This document shows, one piece after another, positions 29,958 to 39,399 of a DNA stretch of 64,000 bases. The notes below the pieces were generated by a model, which saw only the letters and a program-made list of their open reading frames with translations, searched no databases and was not told the origin of the DNA. Origin of the DNA: Ceratorhiza oryzae-sativae (taxonomy: Eukaryota; Basidiomycota; Agaricomycetes; Cantharellales; Ceratobasidiaceae); assembly GCA_030998015.1 (NCBI GenBank), contig JARWMV010000245.1, positions 248,001-312,000 on the forward strand, in the 5' to 3' direction. Made by a program: the position numbers and the translations under genes. The first letter of the stretch is position 1, and each line of letters opens with the position of its first letter.

Positions 29958-32900
29958 CTAAATAGTAACCGAGTCGGTATAGTTAATTTTACGGAAAGCA
30001 GAGGTAAGTTTCAGGAAAGTGGCCATAACCCGAAGGCCCGAGATGGTGCCGAACAGGTCGGAAAGAAGCAGAGGCTTGGAGGCCTTGCGTAGGATGTGAC
30101 GGCGCGTGTCCCACAGCGTGCACTCCCTGAGCACGTGCGAGATCGTCTGCCTGGTCTGGAAATCGCATTGACATTCCGCCATATTGCCCCCCGGCGGCGG
30201 TGACGTGAGGTTGAAACGGTCGTAGTAGTCCCCAAAGAACCCGTGACCGAGGATGATCTGGATGAGGCGGCAGTGTATGGCCCTCTCTCCCGTATACCCA
30301 GTATGGAAATTGTGAAGTTTCCAGGTCGGGGCGCGATTGAGTGAGATCCGTACATGATCGGAGTGGGGTTCGGACTTCCACCTCTGTCCCCAGCGTGCGA
30401 CGGCTCTGGATTTGGCCCTGGCCTTGGCCCAAGCTATGGTGCGGCTGAACAGAGGGGTGGGCGTTAGGGAAGTCGCTTTGAGCGCTAGCGTGTCTGCTCG
30501 CTCGTTGCCTGCAATTTTTGCGTGTCCTTTGACCCATTGGACTGTGATGGTGAGGTCAGGGTGGGTCCTTAGGAGGTCGTCGACAGCGTTGCGGAAGATG
30601 ATGGAGGCGGCTTGGGCTGTATGCGTGGAGAGGCTGGTGATGGTCTGGACCGCCGCAAGGTTATCTGAGGAGAAGAGCACGTGTCGGACTGGTGAGTTGT
30701 GGGATGGGTTATGCACTAGAGCCGACGCTCGCTTGGCAGCGATAGCCAGAGCCATCATTTCCGCATCATAGACGTCGGAGTGTCGCCCAAGACTTAGCAG
30801 GCCCGTAGCGACCTCTTCACTAAACCTGGAAATGGAGAACCCGCAGCCGACCCGTCGAACGTTGCGAAGGATCCGTCTAGACCCATCACTGAACACGAGG
30901 ATGGAACCGTCCGATTGGGCTGTGCTGATGCGATTCTTGGCTGCCTCGAGGAAGATCCTTCGTTCGTCCTCAGACGAGCCGTGGGTGGGGAAGAGGGTGC
31001 GAAGTCGGGATGGCCAAGGGTGGGGCAGCTCCCATGGAGGCGCCAGGTAGGGTGTGGTGAATTCGGCATCTGGGTGGGACATCCCTGCCAGGTGGTGTAT
31101 AATGGTGGTTTTGGTGGGGGGCGGCTGAGGGGTGTCTGGGCAGTGTGTATCCCAGTTGGCAGGCAACCGTTTGGCAACCTCAGAGTGGGCGGGGAGGCGG
31201 CGGAGGCGCACGGCGGCGTTCTCGGAGAGGCGGTGAAGCGTGATGGCCATGGGGGGGATGGAGGCCACATGTTCCATGGCCGAGACCGGCGAGGTTCGGA
31301 AAGCCCCGAGTAGCCACCGAAGGCCTGAGTTCTGGGCGCGCGTGAGGGGTTCGATGAGGGCTTTTTGCTTGATGCCTGTGTACCATATGGTGGAGCCGTA
31401 CGTTAGGATGGGGATGACGCAAGCTCGGTATAGTAGGCGGGCGTGTTTGACTTTGATGCCTCGGATGGAGTTGGCTGTGACCCGCAGGCCGGCGATGGCT
31501 GACATTGCCTTGGTGGCCATTTTCCTGACGTGTTCTTTCCATTGGAGACAGCGGTCGAGCCAAAAGCCCAGCCAGCGAATACACGCCTTAGCATGGACCC
31601 ATTGGGTGGGGGACCCTGGGGGGGCAAGGTCGATGCCGGGGTTGGTGGCGGTGTCTTTCTTTTGAGAGGCGAAGTGGATGAGGTCGCACTTCTCTAGTTC
31701 GAATGACAAACCCAGTTTCCGTAATATGGATGTGGCAGTGCCGACGGCTTCCTGGATGATCTCGACATTTGTGTTGATAGAGTGCGAGTGGGCGAGGATC
31801 GTGAAGTCGTCGACGTAGCCCTTGATGTCCACATTCGGTTCGGCTGCCATGGTAAGCAGAAGGGGTAGGGAGTAGATAGAACTGAGGATTGGCGAGAGCG
31901 GGGAGCCCTGCGGAATCCCGATGGGGGCGATAGACAGAGAGTCACAGAGAACAGAGTCAATACGGAATTGTACAGTACGATCAGAGAAGTAAGAGCGCAG
32001 CCAATTACAGATATTCACAGAGAAGCCAAGTCTAGAGAGAATGCGGAGTAAGAGAGAGTGATTGACGTTATTGAAGTAACCTTTGATATCGAGAGTGAGG
32101 AGGGAGACTTTTTGTTGATTTTTCCAATAACTTTGGATGTCGTGAACCATAGCGAGACCAGCATCAGTACAAGAAGAGCAATCACGGCCACCGAACTGAG
32201 AGAAAGGGACAAGAGTAAATTTGCCGACTTCGAACAGGATTCTAGTAGTAATGATTTTTTCCAGACATTTACTGAGGGTTTCGAGCAGAGAGATGGGACG
32301 GTACGAATTGGGATTGGACATGTCGATTTTCCGGGGTTTGGGGATGACGGACACCACGGCATTACGCAAGCAAGTAGGTTGAACGCCCAGATCCAAGCAG
32401 CCGTTGTAGAGTTTGATGAAAGCCTCGGGTACCAGCTCGAACGCCCATTTGAGAACTCGGTAGTTCGAGCCAAAGGCTCCAGGGGCGGAGGTGTTCGATG
32501 ACCGTGATAATGCCTCATGGATCTCCTCCCTTGTGATCGGGTGGTGAGCACGAGTTTCCTGCGGGGGGATGCAATCAATGCACGACATGTCCACCTCAGG
32601 AGGTACCGTTGGGAAGAATGCCTTCTGAAAAGCAATAGATTGAGCGTTAGTGGTGTTCGCAAAGCCTGTCTCAGTGCGGATGGGAGGAGTCTTGGTGATA
32701 CGTTTACCGTTGGACCATTGACACATGCGAAAAGCGCCGGCATCTGAGCACATTATAGCAACGCAGCGGTCCGCGTGTTGACGTCGTGCAGCTCGGATCG
32801 CCCTCCGGACCTCCCCTCGGAGTTTTGCGCGTTCGTCAGGGTCGTCCCCACGTTTGCAGTATTGCACTAGTAGACGGACCGCAGAGGTGCAGTCGTCATT

Positions 32901-33911
32901 CCACCAGGGTGCTCGCCTAGCCCTATTGCCTACTCGCGCCTTCGGCATGGACTTCTCGATGGCAATCTTCATGGCCCTCATGATGCTGAGTGCCCCGTTT
33001 TGGCAATCGTTGCCCGATAGGTAGGACTCTGGAGGAGGTGTGGCTTCGAAAGCCCGGGTGAACGCATCAACCCACTTCTCAAAGTTCTCCTTGTCGTCCA
33101 CGATCTGATATTGGTAGAGTTTGGGTTGGGGGGTGAAAGCGGGGGTTTCTTGGATGTTGATCGTCCAAGTGATCGCGTTATGGTCCGACCCAACACTGAG
33201 TGCCTGAACGCTATCCCAGTCAATGACTAGGTCAGTGTCGTGAGCAGGTCTGTTAGTGAGGGTGAGGTCGATAACGGAGTCACGCTGGCCCCCATGTCCT
33301 CGCCGAGTCGGTACACTTGTCCTGTTTAGGATAGAAATTTCATTAGTGAGGATCCATTCCGCCAGATCACTCGCCGGTCCAGAGGTGGAGCCTGGGACCC
33401 CATCTTCCAGGGACCAGAGCTCGTGGTGGAGGTTGAAGTCCCCGGCATAAATGCACGGGTTCCCCAAGTCAGGCGGGGTCTCTAAAAGGGTGGTGAGTCC
33501 TTCCTTGGCTGTGGAGCCGTGGAAGTAGAGGTTAGTAACGGTGCAAAGTGAGCCATAAATACGGAAGTCAATAGCGAGCAGATGCATGGAGGGGGGGTAC
33601 AGGGGCGAGAAAGAGTAGTCCAGCCATCTTAGACCCTTGCGCACGTATGTGACGACAGAGGGGCCGACCGCGAGGTGCGGCATGCCACGATGGACACACC
33701 ACCATTCACCGCTGTTGACGGTGCCATAGATAATAGACGGGGACGTGTGATCGTCCCCAATACGGCCCCACCAGGGGTCCTGAATAAGCAAAATAGAATA
33801 CTCGTTATACGTGTCACTGTTTAGGATGGCGTGTGTGCGGGCGTTCGATTTGGCAACATTGAGTTGTAGGACTCGAACATGTTTGCCTTGTGTTACGCCG
33901 TCGTCATTCAT
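29958..33911 (-). CDS. LINE ORF2: endonuclease-reverse transcriptase-RNase H
   Basis: An uninterrupted 1,317-residue polyprotein for target-primed reverse transcription. The N-terminal apurinic/apyrimidinic-type endonuclease runs over about residues 10-260 (VLQLNVAKSN, LIQDPWW, YAGDFNLHHELW, SDHNAITW). The reverse transcriptase follows at about 450-800 (VSVIPKP, NSYRPISLL, LTLDIKGYFNNV, IPQGSPLSPILS, catalytic GYVDDFTI). RNase H lies at about 990-1130 (LVFSDGSRR, DVYDAEMMAL, FSSDNLAAV, WVKGHAKIAGNERAD). A C-terminal zinc-knuckle-like CxC...HxxxxC segment (CQCDFQTRQTISHVLREC) ends it. The endonuclease motif usually written QEP is QDP here. The start codon overlaps the ORF1 stop as ATGA (33911-33908), pointing to translation by termination-reinitiation. 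Confidence 0.96.
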   Translation of the reverse strand: MNDDGVTQGKHVRVLQLNVAKSNARTHAILNSDTYNEYSILLIQDPWWGRIGDDHTSPSIIYGTVNSGEWWCVHRGMPHLAVGPSVVTYVRKGLRWLDYSFSPLYPPSMHLLAIDFRIYGSLCTVTNLYFHGSTAKEGLTTLLETPPDLGNPCIYAGDFNLHHELWSLEDGVPGSTSGPASDLAEWILTNEISILNRTSVPTRRGHGGQRDSVIDLTLTNRPAHDTDLVIDWDSVQALSVGSDHNAITWTINIQETPAFTPQPKLYQYQIVDDKENFEKWVDAFTRAFEATPPPESYLSGNDCQNGALSIMRAMKIAIEKSMPKARVGNRARRAPWWNDDCTSAVRLLVQYCKRGDDPDERAKLRGEVRRAIRAARRQHADRCVAIMCSDAGAFRMCQWSNGKRITKTPPIRTETGFANTTNAQSIAFQKAFFPTVPPEVDMSCIDCIPPQETRAHHPITREEIHEALSRSSNTSAPGAFGSNYRVLKWAFELVPEAFIKLYNGCLDLGVQPTCLRNAVVSVIPKPRKIDMSNPNSYRPISLLETLSKCLEKIITTRILFEVGKFTLVPFSQFGGRDCSSCTDAGLAMVHDIQSYWKNQQKVSLLTLDIKGYFNNVNHSLLLRILSRLGFSVNICNWLRSYFSDRTVQFRIDSVLCDSLSIAPIGIPQGSPLSPILSSIYSLPLLLTMAAEPNVDIKGYVDDFTILAHSHSINTNVEIIQEAVGTATSILRKLGLSFELEKCDLIHFASQKKDTATNPGIDLAPPGSPTQWVHAKACIRWLGFWLDRCLQWKEHVRKMATKAMSAIAGLRVTANSIRGIKVKHARLLYRACVIPILTYGSTIWYTGIKQKALIEPLTRAQNSGLRWLLGAFRTSPVSAMEHVASIPPMAITLHRLSENAAVRLRRLPAHSEVAKRLPANWDTHCPDTPQPPPTKTTIIHHLAGMSHPDAEFTTPYLAPPWELPHPWPSRLRTLFPTHGSSEDERRIFLEAAKNRISTAQSDGSILVFSDGSRRILRNVRRVGCGFSISRFSEEVATGLLSLGRHSDVYDAEMMALAIAAKRASALVHNPSHNSPVRHVLFSSDNLAAVQTITSLSTHTAQAASIIFRNAVDDLLRTHPDLTITVQWVKGHAKIAGNERADTLALKATSLTPTPLFSRTIAWAKARAKSRAVARWGQRWKSEPHSDHVRISLNRAPTWKLHNFHTGYTGERAIHCRLIQIILGHGFFGDYYDRFNLTSPPPGGNMAECQCDFQTRQTISHVLRECTLWDTRRHILRKASKPLLLSDLFGTISGLRVMATFLKLTSAFRKINYTDSVTI

Positions 33912-36307
33912 TCGATCTCCTGTTCGATGGTGGCCTGAGACGTCGGGACAACTTCATTAGAGAGAGCAGGCTCGATCTCCATTTCAGTTTCATCACTAGT
34001 CTCTTGTGGGGCGGCTACGGTGACTGGCGGGACCGAGGTCTCGGCGGCGGGCATGGTGGCGGGTGCTGGGTCGGGGATCGCATTGGGGGCGATCAACTTG
34101 GAGATTGGGATGCGGAACCGCTTGCGGGCTGGACACTCGTGGGAGAGCGCCTGGTGTGTCCCTTCACAGTTAGCGCACTTGTATGGGTGGGGGCATTTCG
34201 CCTTAGGGTCGGTTTTATCGATCTTGCATTGTTGGCAGCGATAACGGTGGTTTTTGGTCTCGTGGTTGAGTCCGCAATCGCCGCATCGAACACGTTCTCG
34301 GCAGACACGTGCGTTGTGGTCGAGGCGTTGGCAGTTCGTGCACCCTTGGAGTAGGGGCTTTTCTTTCCATTCCTCGACTGACACTTTACTACCAAACATG
34401 TGAGTGATGTTAGCGCAGACATCTCGGGTTTGAATATCGTCCTCCATCTCAAAAGCGAAGGTGACAGAGGAGTGTACCCCCATCATGTTCTCGGCTTTGG
34501 TAATCCACCGAGGATTGCGGGTGACGGTGATGAGCTCCATGATCGGGTTGTTGCGTTTGAGTTCGTCGAAGAGTTCGGTTTCGTTGAATCGGCGGATGCC
34601 GCCATCGCCTAGTCCAGTGGGTACCCGGCGGATGATGACCTTACCCCACGGGCGGTCCTTATTGGCTGTGGAGCCTTTAGGGAGGCCGCAGGCATCAGCT
34701 ATCTCGCTTTCGACCTTTCTGAACTCTTCGATGCGAGCGCCGGGTTTGAATTGGAGTATAAGATTGCCTTTGACGTTGAATTCGGCGCCAACGATCCTCA
34801 GGCTGGGCGCCTTTGTCTCGCATATAATCCCGATATTCTTGTACATGATGAAGGAGCCGAGTTTGCGGAAGGGCCCTTTGTCTTGTACGAAGAAGACGAA
34901 CCGGTCGTTCTCCTCGATCTTGCGTGTCGGAGCCGACTTGGGAGTGGCCGCAGGTTGGGGTAAGTTCTTGGCAGCAGATGCAGCTTCCGCGAACGAGACT
35001 TTGGCCTTGCCCTTGCCTGCCCCTGCTAGCTTCGCACTCGGGCCGTCATCGACAGCCTTTGGCATAGCCGGCAAACAGTTTGGTTCGGGTGCTTTCGCCT
35101 CGGCCGCCAGGGCCTTGACTACGGCGGCCTTAGTAGCGTTGGCTAGTCTTTTGGCGCGTTTCATCTGGTTTTTGGATAGGGTGGCGGGAACTGGTGGCTC
35201 GTCTGGCGTTTCGGGCATGGTCGCTTGTTTCTCGGGCTTTTCGTCCGGCTTGGGGGCGTGGATAGAGGTGCTCGTTCCGAAGAATTCATCGCCGTCCTCC
35301 ATCATAGTTTCGAGGTCCTCGAGATCTTCAGGGCTTGGCTGAGAGATGATCGTGGGCCCATCGGCGGGGGTGGCGAGCGTCGGGTTCCAGTTGGCGTCGA
35401 GGGCCCCGGGCTCTCGTGTGGCACCTGGAATGGGAACCCTCATCTCGAGGTTAGATAAGCGTTCGTTCATGTCAAGCATAGTGTCGTAGACGAGTTGCAG
35501 GGTGGCTGGGGTGCCAACCCGCTTTACCTTGGTTCCGTTGACCTCGTAATCTTTGTCGAAGAGGCCGTAGCCCCGGTTGGAAGCCTCGATGGCTGTGTCT
35601 AACAGGGCCTCCGCGTGGCGGGTGACCATGAGGCGGTAGTCCTCGAGGAGTTGGAAATTATTCTCGAAGACCTTAGCCGTAGGGTTGAGGTCTTTATCGT
35701 GGAGGTAGTCGGTGAAGTGCCCTTCGAGGCGGTCGAGTAAAGTCCCCAGGACGTCGAGGACGGTGTTGTTGGTGGGGTGTGTATTGATCTTTGTATGCGC
35801 TACCGATCCTGCCCTATAGACATAGTCGAGTAGCCCATTGTGAAGGCCGAGGTCTGGAAGTTGGGAGAGACGGAGTTCGCTTTCCGTCCAGTTGCGGCAC
35901 GGGTCGCTCGGGAGGGTTGTGGCGGGACCTCGAACTGGAGAGTTCGTGGTGCTACCCGCGATGCTAGCTTTAGGGGTGGGGGTGTTATCATGGTTAGTGA
36001 GGTTGCGGGCAGTAAAGGTGAAGTCGTCCGATCCAGCGCGCGAACCAGTTCGCGACCGTACGGACATATGGGAGTCGGAGCCTGAGTCAGAGTCACTTAA
36101 GTTAGAGGAGAGGCTGCGTCGAATCTTTTCTGGGGTTTTGGCGTTATAGGCAGCAATACGAGAGGAAGAGACGGAGACAGCGCGCTCGCGAATTTCGCGG
36201 GTGCGTTTACGAGTAACAGGACCAGAAAGAGGAGGGCTAGAGAGATCAAATTTGAAGCTGGAGAGTGCTGGGACGTCGATAATACCTTTGCCTAGGTTGT
36301 CGGTCAT
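33908..36307 (-). CDS. LINE ORF1: gag-like nucleic-acid-binding protein
   Basis: A 799-residue RNA-binding protein that would package LINE RNA. The N-terminal third is Ser/Arg/Asp-rich, and the middle has a PAT/Lys/Ala-rich linker. A central domain (about residues 500-640: RFVFFVQDKGPFRKLGS, WGKVIIRRVPTGLGDGGIRR, VTRNPRWIT) precedes a Cys/His cluster of zinc knuckles (CTNCQRLDHNARVC, then CGDCGLNHETKNHRYRC, CANCEGTHQALSHEC) at about 665-745. No introns and no stops. The first ATG is at 36307; the frame is open a little further upstream only through a GTG inside the target-site duplication, which cannot be the element's own start. Confidence 0.93.
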   Translation of the reverse strand: MTDNLGKGIIDVPALSSFKFDLSSPPLSGPVTRKRTREIRERAVSVSSSRIAAYNAKTPEKIRRSLSSNLSDSDSGSDSHMSVRSRTGSRAGSDDFTFTARNLTNHDNTPTPKASIAGSTTNSPVRGPATTLPSDPCRNWTESELRLSQLPDLGLHNGLLDYVYRAGSVAHTKINTHPTNNTVLDVLGTLLDRLEGHFTDYLHDKDLNPTAKVFENNFQLLEDYRLMVTRHAEALLDTAIEASNRGYGLFDKDYEVNGTKVKRVGTPATLQLVYDTMLDMNERLSNLEMRVPIPGATREPGALDANWNPTLATPADGPTIISQPSPEDLEDLETMMEDGDEFFGTSTSIHAPKPDEKPEKQATMPETPDEPPVPATLSKNQMKRAKRLANATKAAVVKALAAEAKAPEPNCLPAMPKAVDDGPSAKLAGAGKGKAKVSFAEAASAAKNLPQPAATPKSAPTRKIEENDRFVFFVQDKGPFRKLGSFIMYKNIGIICETKAPSLRIVGAEFNVKGNLILQFKPGARIEEFRKVESEIADACGLPKGSTANKDRPWGKVIIRRVPTGLGDGGIRRFNETELFDELKRNNPIMELITVTRNPRWITKAENMMGVHSSVTFAFEMEDDIQTRDVCANITHMFGSKVSVEEWKEKPLLQGCTNCQRLDHNARVCRERVRCGDCGLNHETKNHRYRCQQCKIDKTDPKAKCPHPYKCANCEGTHQALSHECPARKRFRIPISKLIAPNAIPDPAPATMPAAETSVPPVTVAAPQETSDETEMEIEPALSNEVVPTSQATIEQEIE

Positions 36308-36318
36308 GGTGGTCGTCG

Positions 36319-36333
36319 CCACGTGACGAGTTC
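36319..36333. repeat. Target-site duplication, distal copy
   Basis: Second, identical copy of the 15-bp unit found at 29741-29755. It abuts the 5' end of the LINE and marks the right border of the insertion. Confidence 0.95.
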
Positions 36334-36568
36334 CGAAAACACTTGACCACCAATGGAATACGCATATAACTTGGCCACAACCCGCTCACATCCACAATAT
36401 ATCCTTGCAAGCTGCGGGTCGAAGTATTAATTTCAATAGAATATTCACGTTTTTCGCCGACTAAGTACGGAAAACCTTACATGATTGATATTACAAGCGT
36501 CCTCAGTCCCCCCAACACGCAAGCATCCAACCGTTTCTATCCCCAGTCAAGAGAAGCGCAACGGCAGA
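36334..36568 (-). promoter_or_regulatory. Displaced upstream region of SMC5 (inferred)
   Basis: Removing the LINE and one target-site copy joins this stretch to position 29740, putting it within about 50-280 bp of the SMC5 ATG. It would then be the native promoter or 5' UTR of SMC5, now 6.6 kb away. No TATA box was identified. Its far side borders the 3' end of the first tandem-family gene. Confidence 0.5.
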
Positions 36569-37314
36569 TTATTTCTGATACATCAAGTTAACCATCGTGG
36601 CAGAAGGCCGCCACCACGTGTAGACTTGGAGTGCACCCTTTCGCACGCTATTGGACCAACCAGGAAACTGGGCTTTCACCTGCACCGCAATCACGTCCCC
36701 TTCCTGTACATAGCTCCATATAGGTTCATTTAATCCAAATCTCCTGCCTTCAAATACTTGGAATGTGCCGCGCATATCCACTGGGTGTTCGTGGCTTAGC
36801 CACGTAGCAGGTGATCCGTCAGGCAGCGCCTTTGGGACGAGCTCGCCTGAAACATTGTCCCGAAGATACAAAGCAATATCAAACCAGCTCCATGAGCCAC
36901 CCTAATGATAATCTAAATTATGGTTTATTAGCACGTATTTCGGTGGATACTCACATTACGGTTACTGACCCAACCCTGGTGATGGGAGTCAGTCTTGAGT
37001 TGGATGCTATGGACGTCTTCTAAGAATCTTCGAGTCAAAGGGGTGGATTCGAGCTAGATTTGACTTGACAGCCCTCCACTGGATCGTACTCCTATGCGTT
37101 CGTCTATTTCAATTGTATATTCCGAGTTGAAAACGTGAAAGTCGGCCAATCGACAAATTATAACCACGAGTTCCTCAGGCAACCCTCGCCGGCGGTTGTC
37201 TTCAGAACCCCTGGCCAAAGCTTGGAGAACGGTGTAATACAGCATGAGGGGAGCCTGCTCGAAAGCCAGCTCATGGGGTTCGGACTGAGAATTAGAAGGA
37301 TCATTGCGTGACAT
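36569..37314 (-). pseudogene. Tandem family member A, with in-frame TAG
   Basis: First of three tandem paralogues. Exons 36955-37314 and 36569-36901 (333 nt). Shared family signs: a YYTVLQALARGSE segment, an F-box-like LPEELVVIICRLADF, the VHSIQL segment, GSWSWF just after the intron, IWSYVQEGDVIAVQVKAQFPGW, and a VYTWWRPSATMV end. Without the break it would be 230 aa. A TAG at 37054-37056 lies inside conserved sequence (between LSSQI and LESTPLTRRF), and the frame continues correctly after it. A C-to-T change from CAG would explain it. It could instead be a base-call error, but single-base length errors, not substitutions, are the rule elsewhere in this window. Unlike members B and C it does not begin with MGN. 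Function unknown. Confidence 0.6.
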
Positions 37315-38032
37315 TTGGGCTGTTGACGGCAAGGTTGTCAAAGCGAGTGGTAGTAAGCCACAAAGCTAGCTGGGAACAAGGTTTAGTAAGATGCTATTCT
37401 TCAAGCACGTGCCTAAGCGGTGCGTTTTATTCGCTTTATGTGACACCCGATCGCGCCTAAACAGGGCATTATGAACTACTTTATGATTGCTTCATATAGC
37501 AGCAAAAAAGTCACCAGGGAAGTGTCAGAGCGGATGACAAGATCCGCACGCATGCCTGGTATACATAAATTAGCTCATGCGCATTCACAAATTCGTATCC
37601 GATGCACTCAGGGGTCCTGTTGATGTGTCGTAGATACAAGCAACTGATGAAAAGGGGTTCCGAAGAACCAGAGATATCACCTGTTCGTGTTCTGATATAA
37701 TGGCCAAACTCCGGTTAGGTGTGCAGCATAAGATGACTCGCATGGGGTTCTCATGTATATACACATTATATTCATAATCTTCAGCAACCTTGACGTTGCA
37801 TTAGGTATTTTCAGGAGCAGATCAAATTTCAAACTACCCTCATCTGAGCTCTGCCTTGATTTGGCCCTATCTCCATTCCGAGTTCACTATCACTCATCCA
37901 ATCGAGGTACCTTAGAGTATTTTTTAATCCTAAAATAGAAAAGGGTTAAATAGTAAGAGGCGCAAAGAACGAAGATAACGCGTTTGGATTTCAAGGACTC
38001 GTTTGTTGGGTACATTGGGGCGGTAGATAAAA
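37315..38032. other. Intergenic spacer between tandem paralogues A and B
   Basis: About 0.7 kb, AT-rich, no coding or RNA feature recognised. It holds the promoter of member A. Confidence 0.5.
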
Positions 38033-38790
38033 TCAACATTGGCCGCGTATGAGATTGAGCATAGTAACAGAGGGCTCCCACCAAGTATTTACCATCAAAA
38101 ACCCCTGGCTAGCATGGTTTTCCCACCCGGGGAACCTGGCCTTGGCCTCGACCATCAAAACATTGCCCACCTCGATATACTTCCATATATCATGCCCTGG
38201 GCCGAACCGCTCGCCTGAAGATACACGATAATCCCTCACCTCAACTGGGTGAGTATGGCTAACCCACGATATGGGCGTGCCGTCTAGCCTCGCCTTGGGA
38301 CACAGCCGCCCCGAGCCCTCGTCCTGGTGGTAAACGGCAATGGCAAACCAACTCCAGGAACCATGCTACTTGGCAGTTGGGTAAATGTTCAGCCTCCCCC
38401 CTGTCTTATTACAAAACTGTGTACTACGCACATTAGCTTCGCCAACCCATCCCTGATGACGAGAGTTCGTCACAAGCTGGATGCTGTGGACTCGCTCCAT
38501 CATCTGAGTAGTCCACGATGGACTGTGGAACCACGCAGCAGTTTCCTCAGGGCCAAATGAGTACACATCTACCTTTTAGTTGGCAGTGCCGAATATCTAA
38601 GCCTGGGGCGGCGAAACTCCGCAAAGCGACAGATCAGGATAATAAGCTCGTCGGGAAGCGGGGGTCGGCGATATTCTTCTGAGCCCTGTGCAAGAGCGAG
38701 AACAACAGTATAGTACGACCTTATGGCCGTTCGATCGACTGGTCGTAGAGACACCCAGAGAGTTCTCAAATACGAACTCAAGTTACCCAT
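38033..38790 (-). CDS. Tandem family member B (F-box-like, unknown function)
   Basis: Exons 38432-38790 and 38033-38365 (again 333 nt), about 230 aa. It begins MGNLSSYL, followed by the family YYTVVLALAQGSE and LPDELIILICRFAEF motifs. Then come HSIQLVTNSRHQGW, the intron, GSWSWFAIAVY, IWKYIEVGNVLMVEAKARFPGW and VNTWWEPSVTML. The acceptor of the single intron reads AAGTAG. A single base is missing near 38570-38574 (KR followed by VDVYSFGPEE in the next frame); with it restored in the count the length is 231 codons including stop. The N-terminal MGN with serines at positions 5-6 is compatible with N-myristoylation (inference). No known enzyme domain; the LPDEL motif resembles a truncated F-box, but other F-box features are not evident. 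Confidence 0.7.
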
Positions 38791-39399
38791 GGAAGCAGGC
38801 CCGAAAGGTATCCTTGCTAGATGGTCGCTTCTGCCCAGATCACGTGGCGATCATTTTCTTCTTGCATACATATTCAGAACCTACACGAACATGACACACA
38901 GAGGGGACAAATGGGGGACAGAAGCCAAACGCGCAACCGGCGCACTAAAGACAGAGTGCTCAACGAACACCTGTGGCTACCCAGGGTCTCATTAGCGCTC
39001 GGTAGCCCGGGGTGGCTGTGGAGCAGCCGTGGAGTAGCGCAGCCACAAACAAAAGCCGGAAAACAAACGACAAAACTAGGTAGTAGGGCGGTCGCGGGGA
39101 AAGCAAAAAGCGCCAGAGCTCATGGGTTAATTGATGACTGCCCAAAGGCCCTTTATCCTGCCAAATATGCTGGCCATCTCTGTCGAGGGGAGCCTTTACG
39201 AAGGAGTGTGATCACGTGGTGCAGCCGTCAACTATATGCCAAAAAAGCGTGATCGCATGGCCATCACGGGATCATCGGACAGGCACATCGAGCAAAACAT
39301 CACGATTACAATATGTCAACTAGTACAAATAAATTACACCGAAAAAACCTTGGAGTGTCTAGACATAACCGGGCATCAAATGAAGAGAAGGTTCCGCAT
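38791..39399. other. Intergenic spacer between tandem paralogues B and C
   Basis: About 0.6 kb without a recognised feature; includes the promoter of member B. Confidence 0.5.

Larger units (their letters stand above)
29756..36318 (-). mobile_element. Complete non-LTR retrotransposon (LINE, Tad-like)
   Basis: A 6,563-bp element in minus orientation. It runs from an 11-bp leader at 36308-36318, through ORF1 (gag-like with zinc knuckles) and ORF2 (endonuclease, reverse transcriptase, RNase H), to a 175-bp 3' UTR and a 27-nt poly(A) tail (poly-T at 29756-29782). It is flanked by a perfect 15-bp target-site duplication. Presence of RNase H, two ORFs and CCHC knuckles fits the Tad/I-like LINE groups known from fungi. 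Both ORFs are fully open and the duplication is undiverged, so insertion is recent and the copy may be active. The leader before the ORF1 ATG is so short that a small 5' truncation cannot be excluded. Confidence 0.96.

Noticed and set aside
34461..35342. 293-codon plus-strand open frame inside the LINE, and similar ones at 30412-31665
   Set aside because: Antisense shadows of LINE ORF1 and ORF2, whose domains and motifs are clear on the minus strand.
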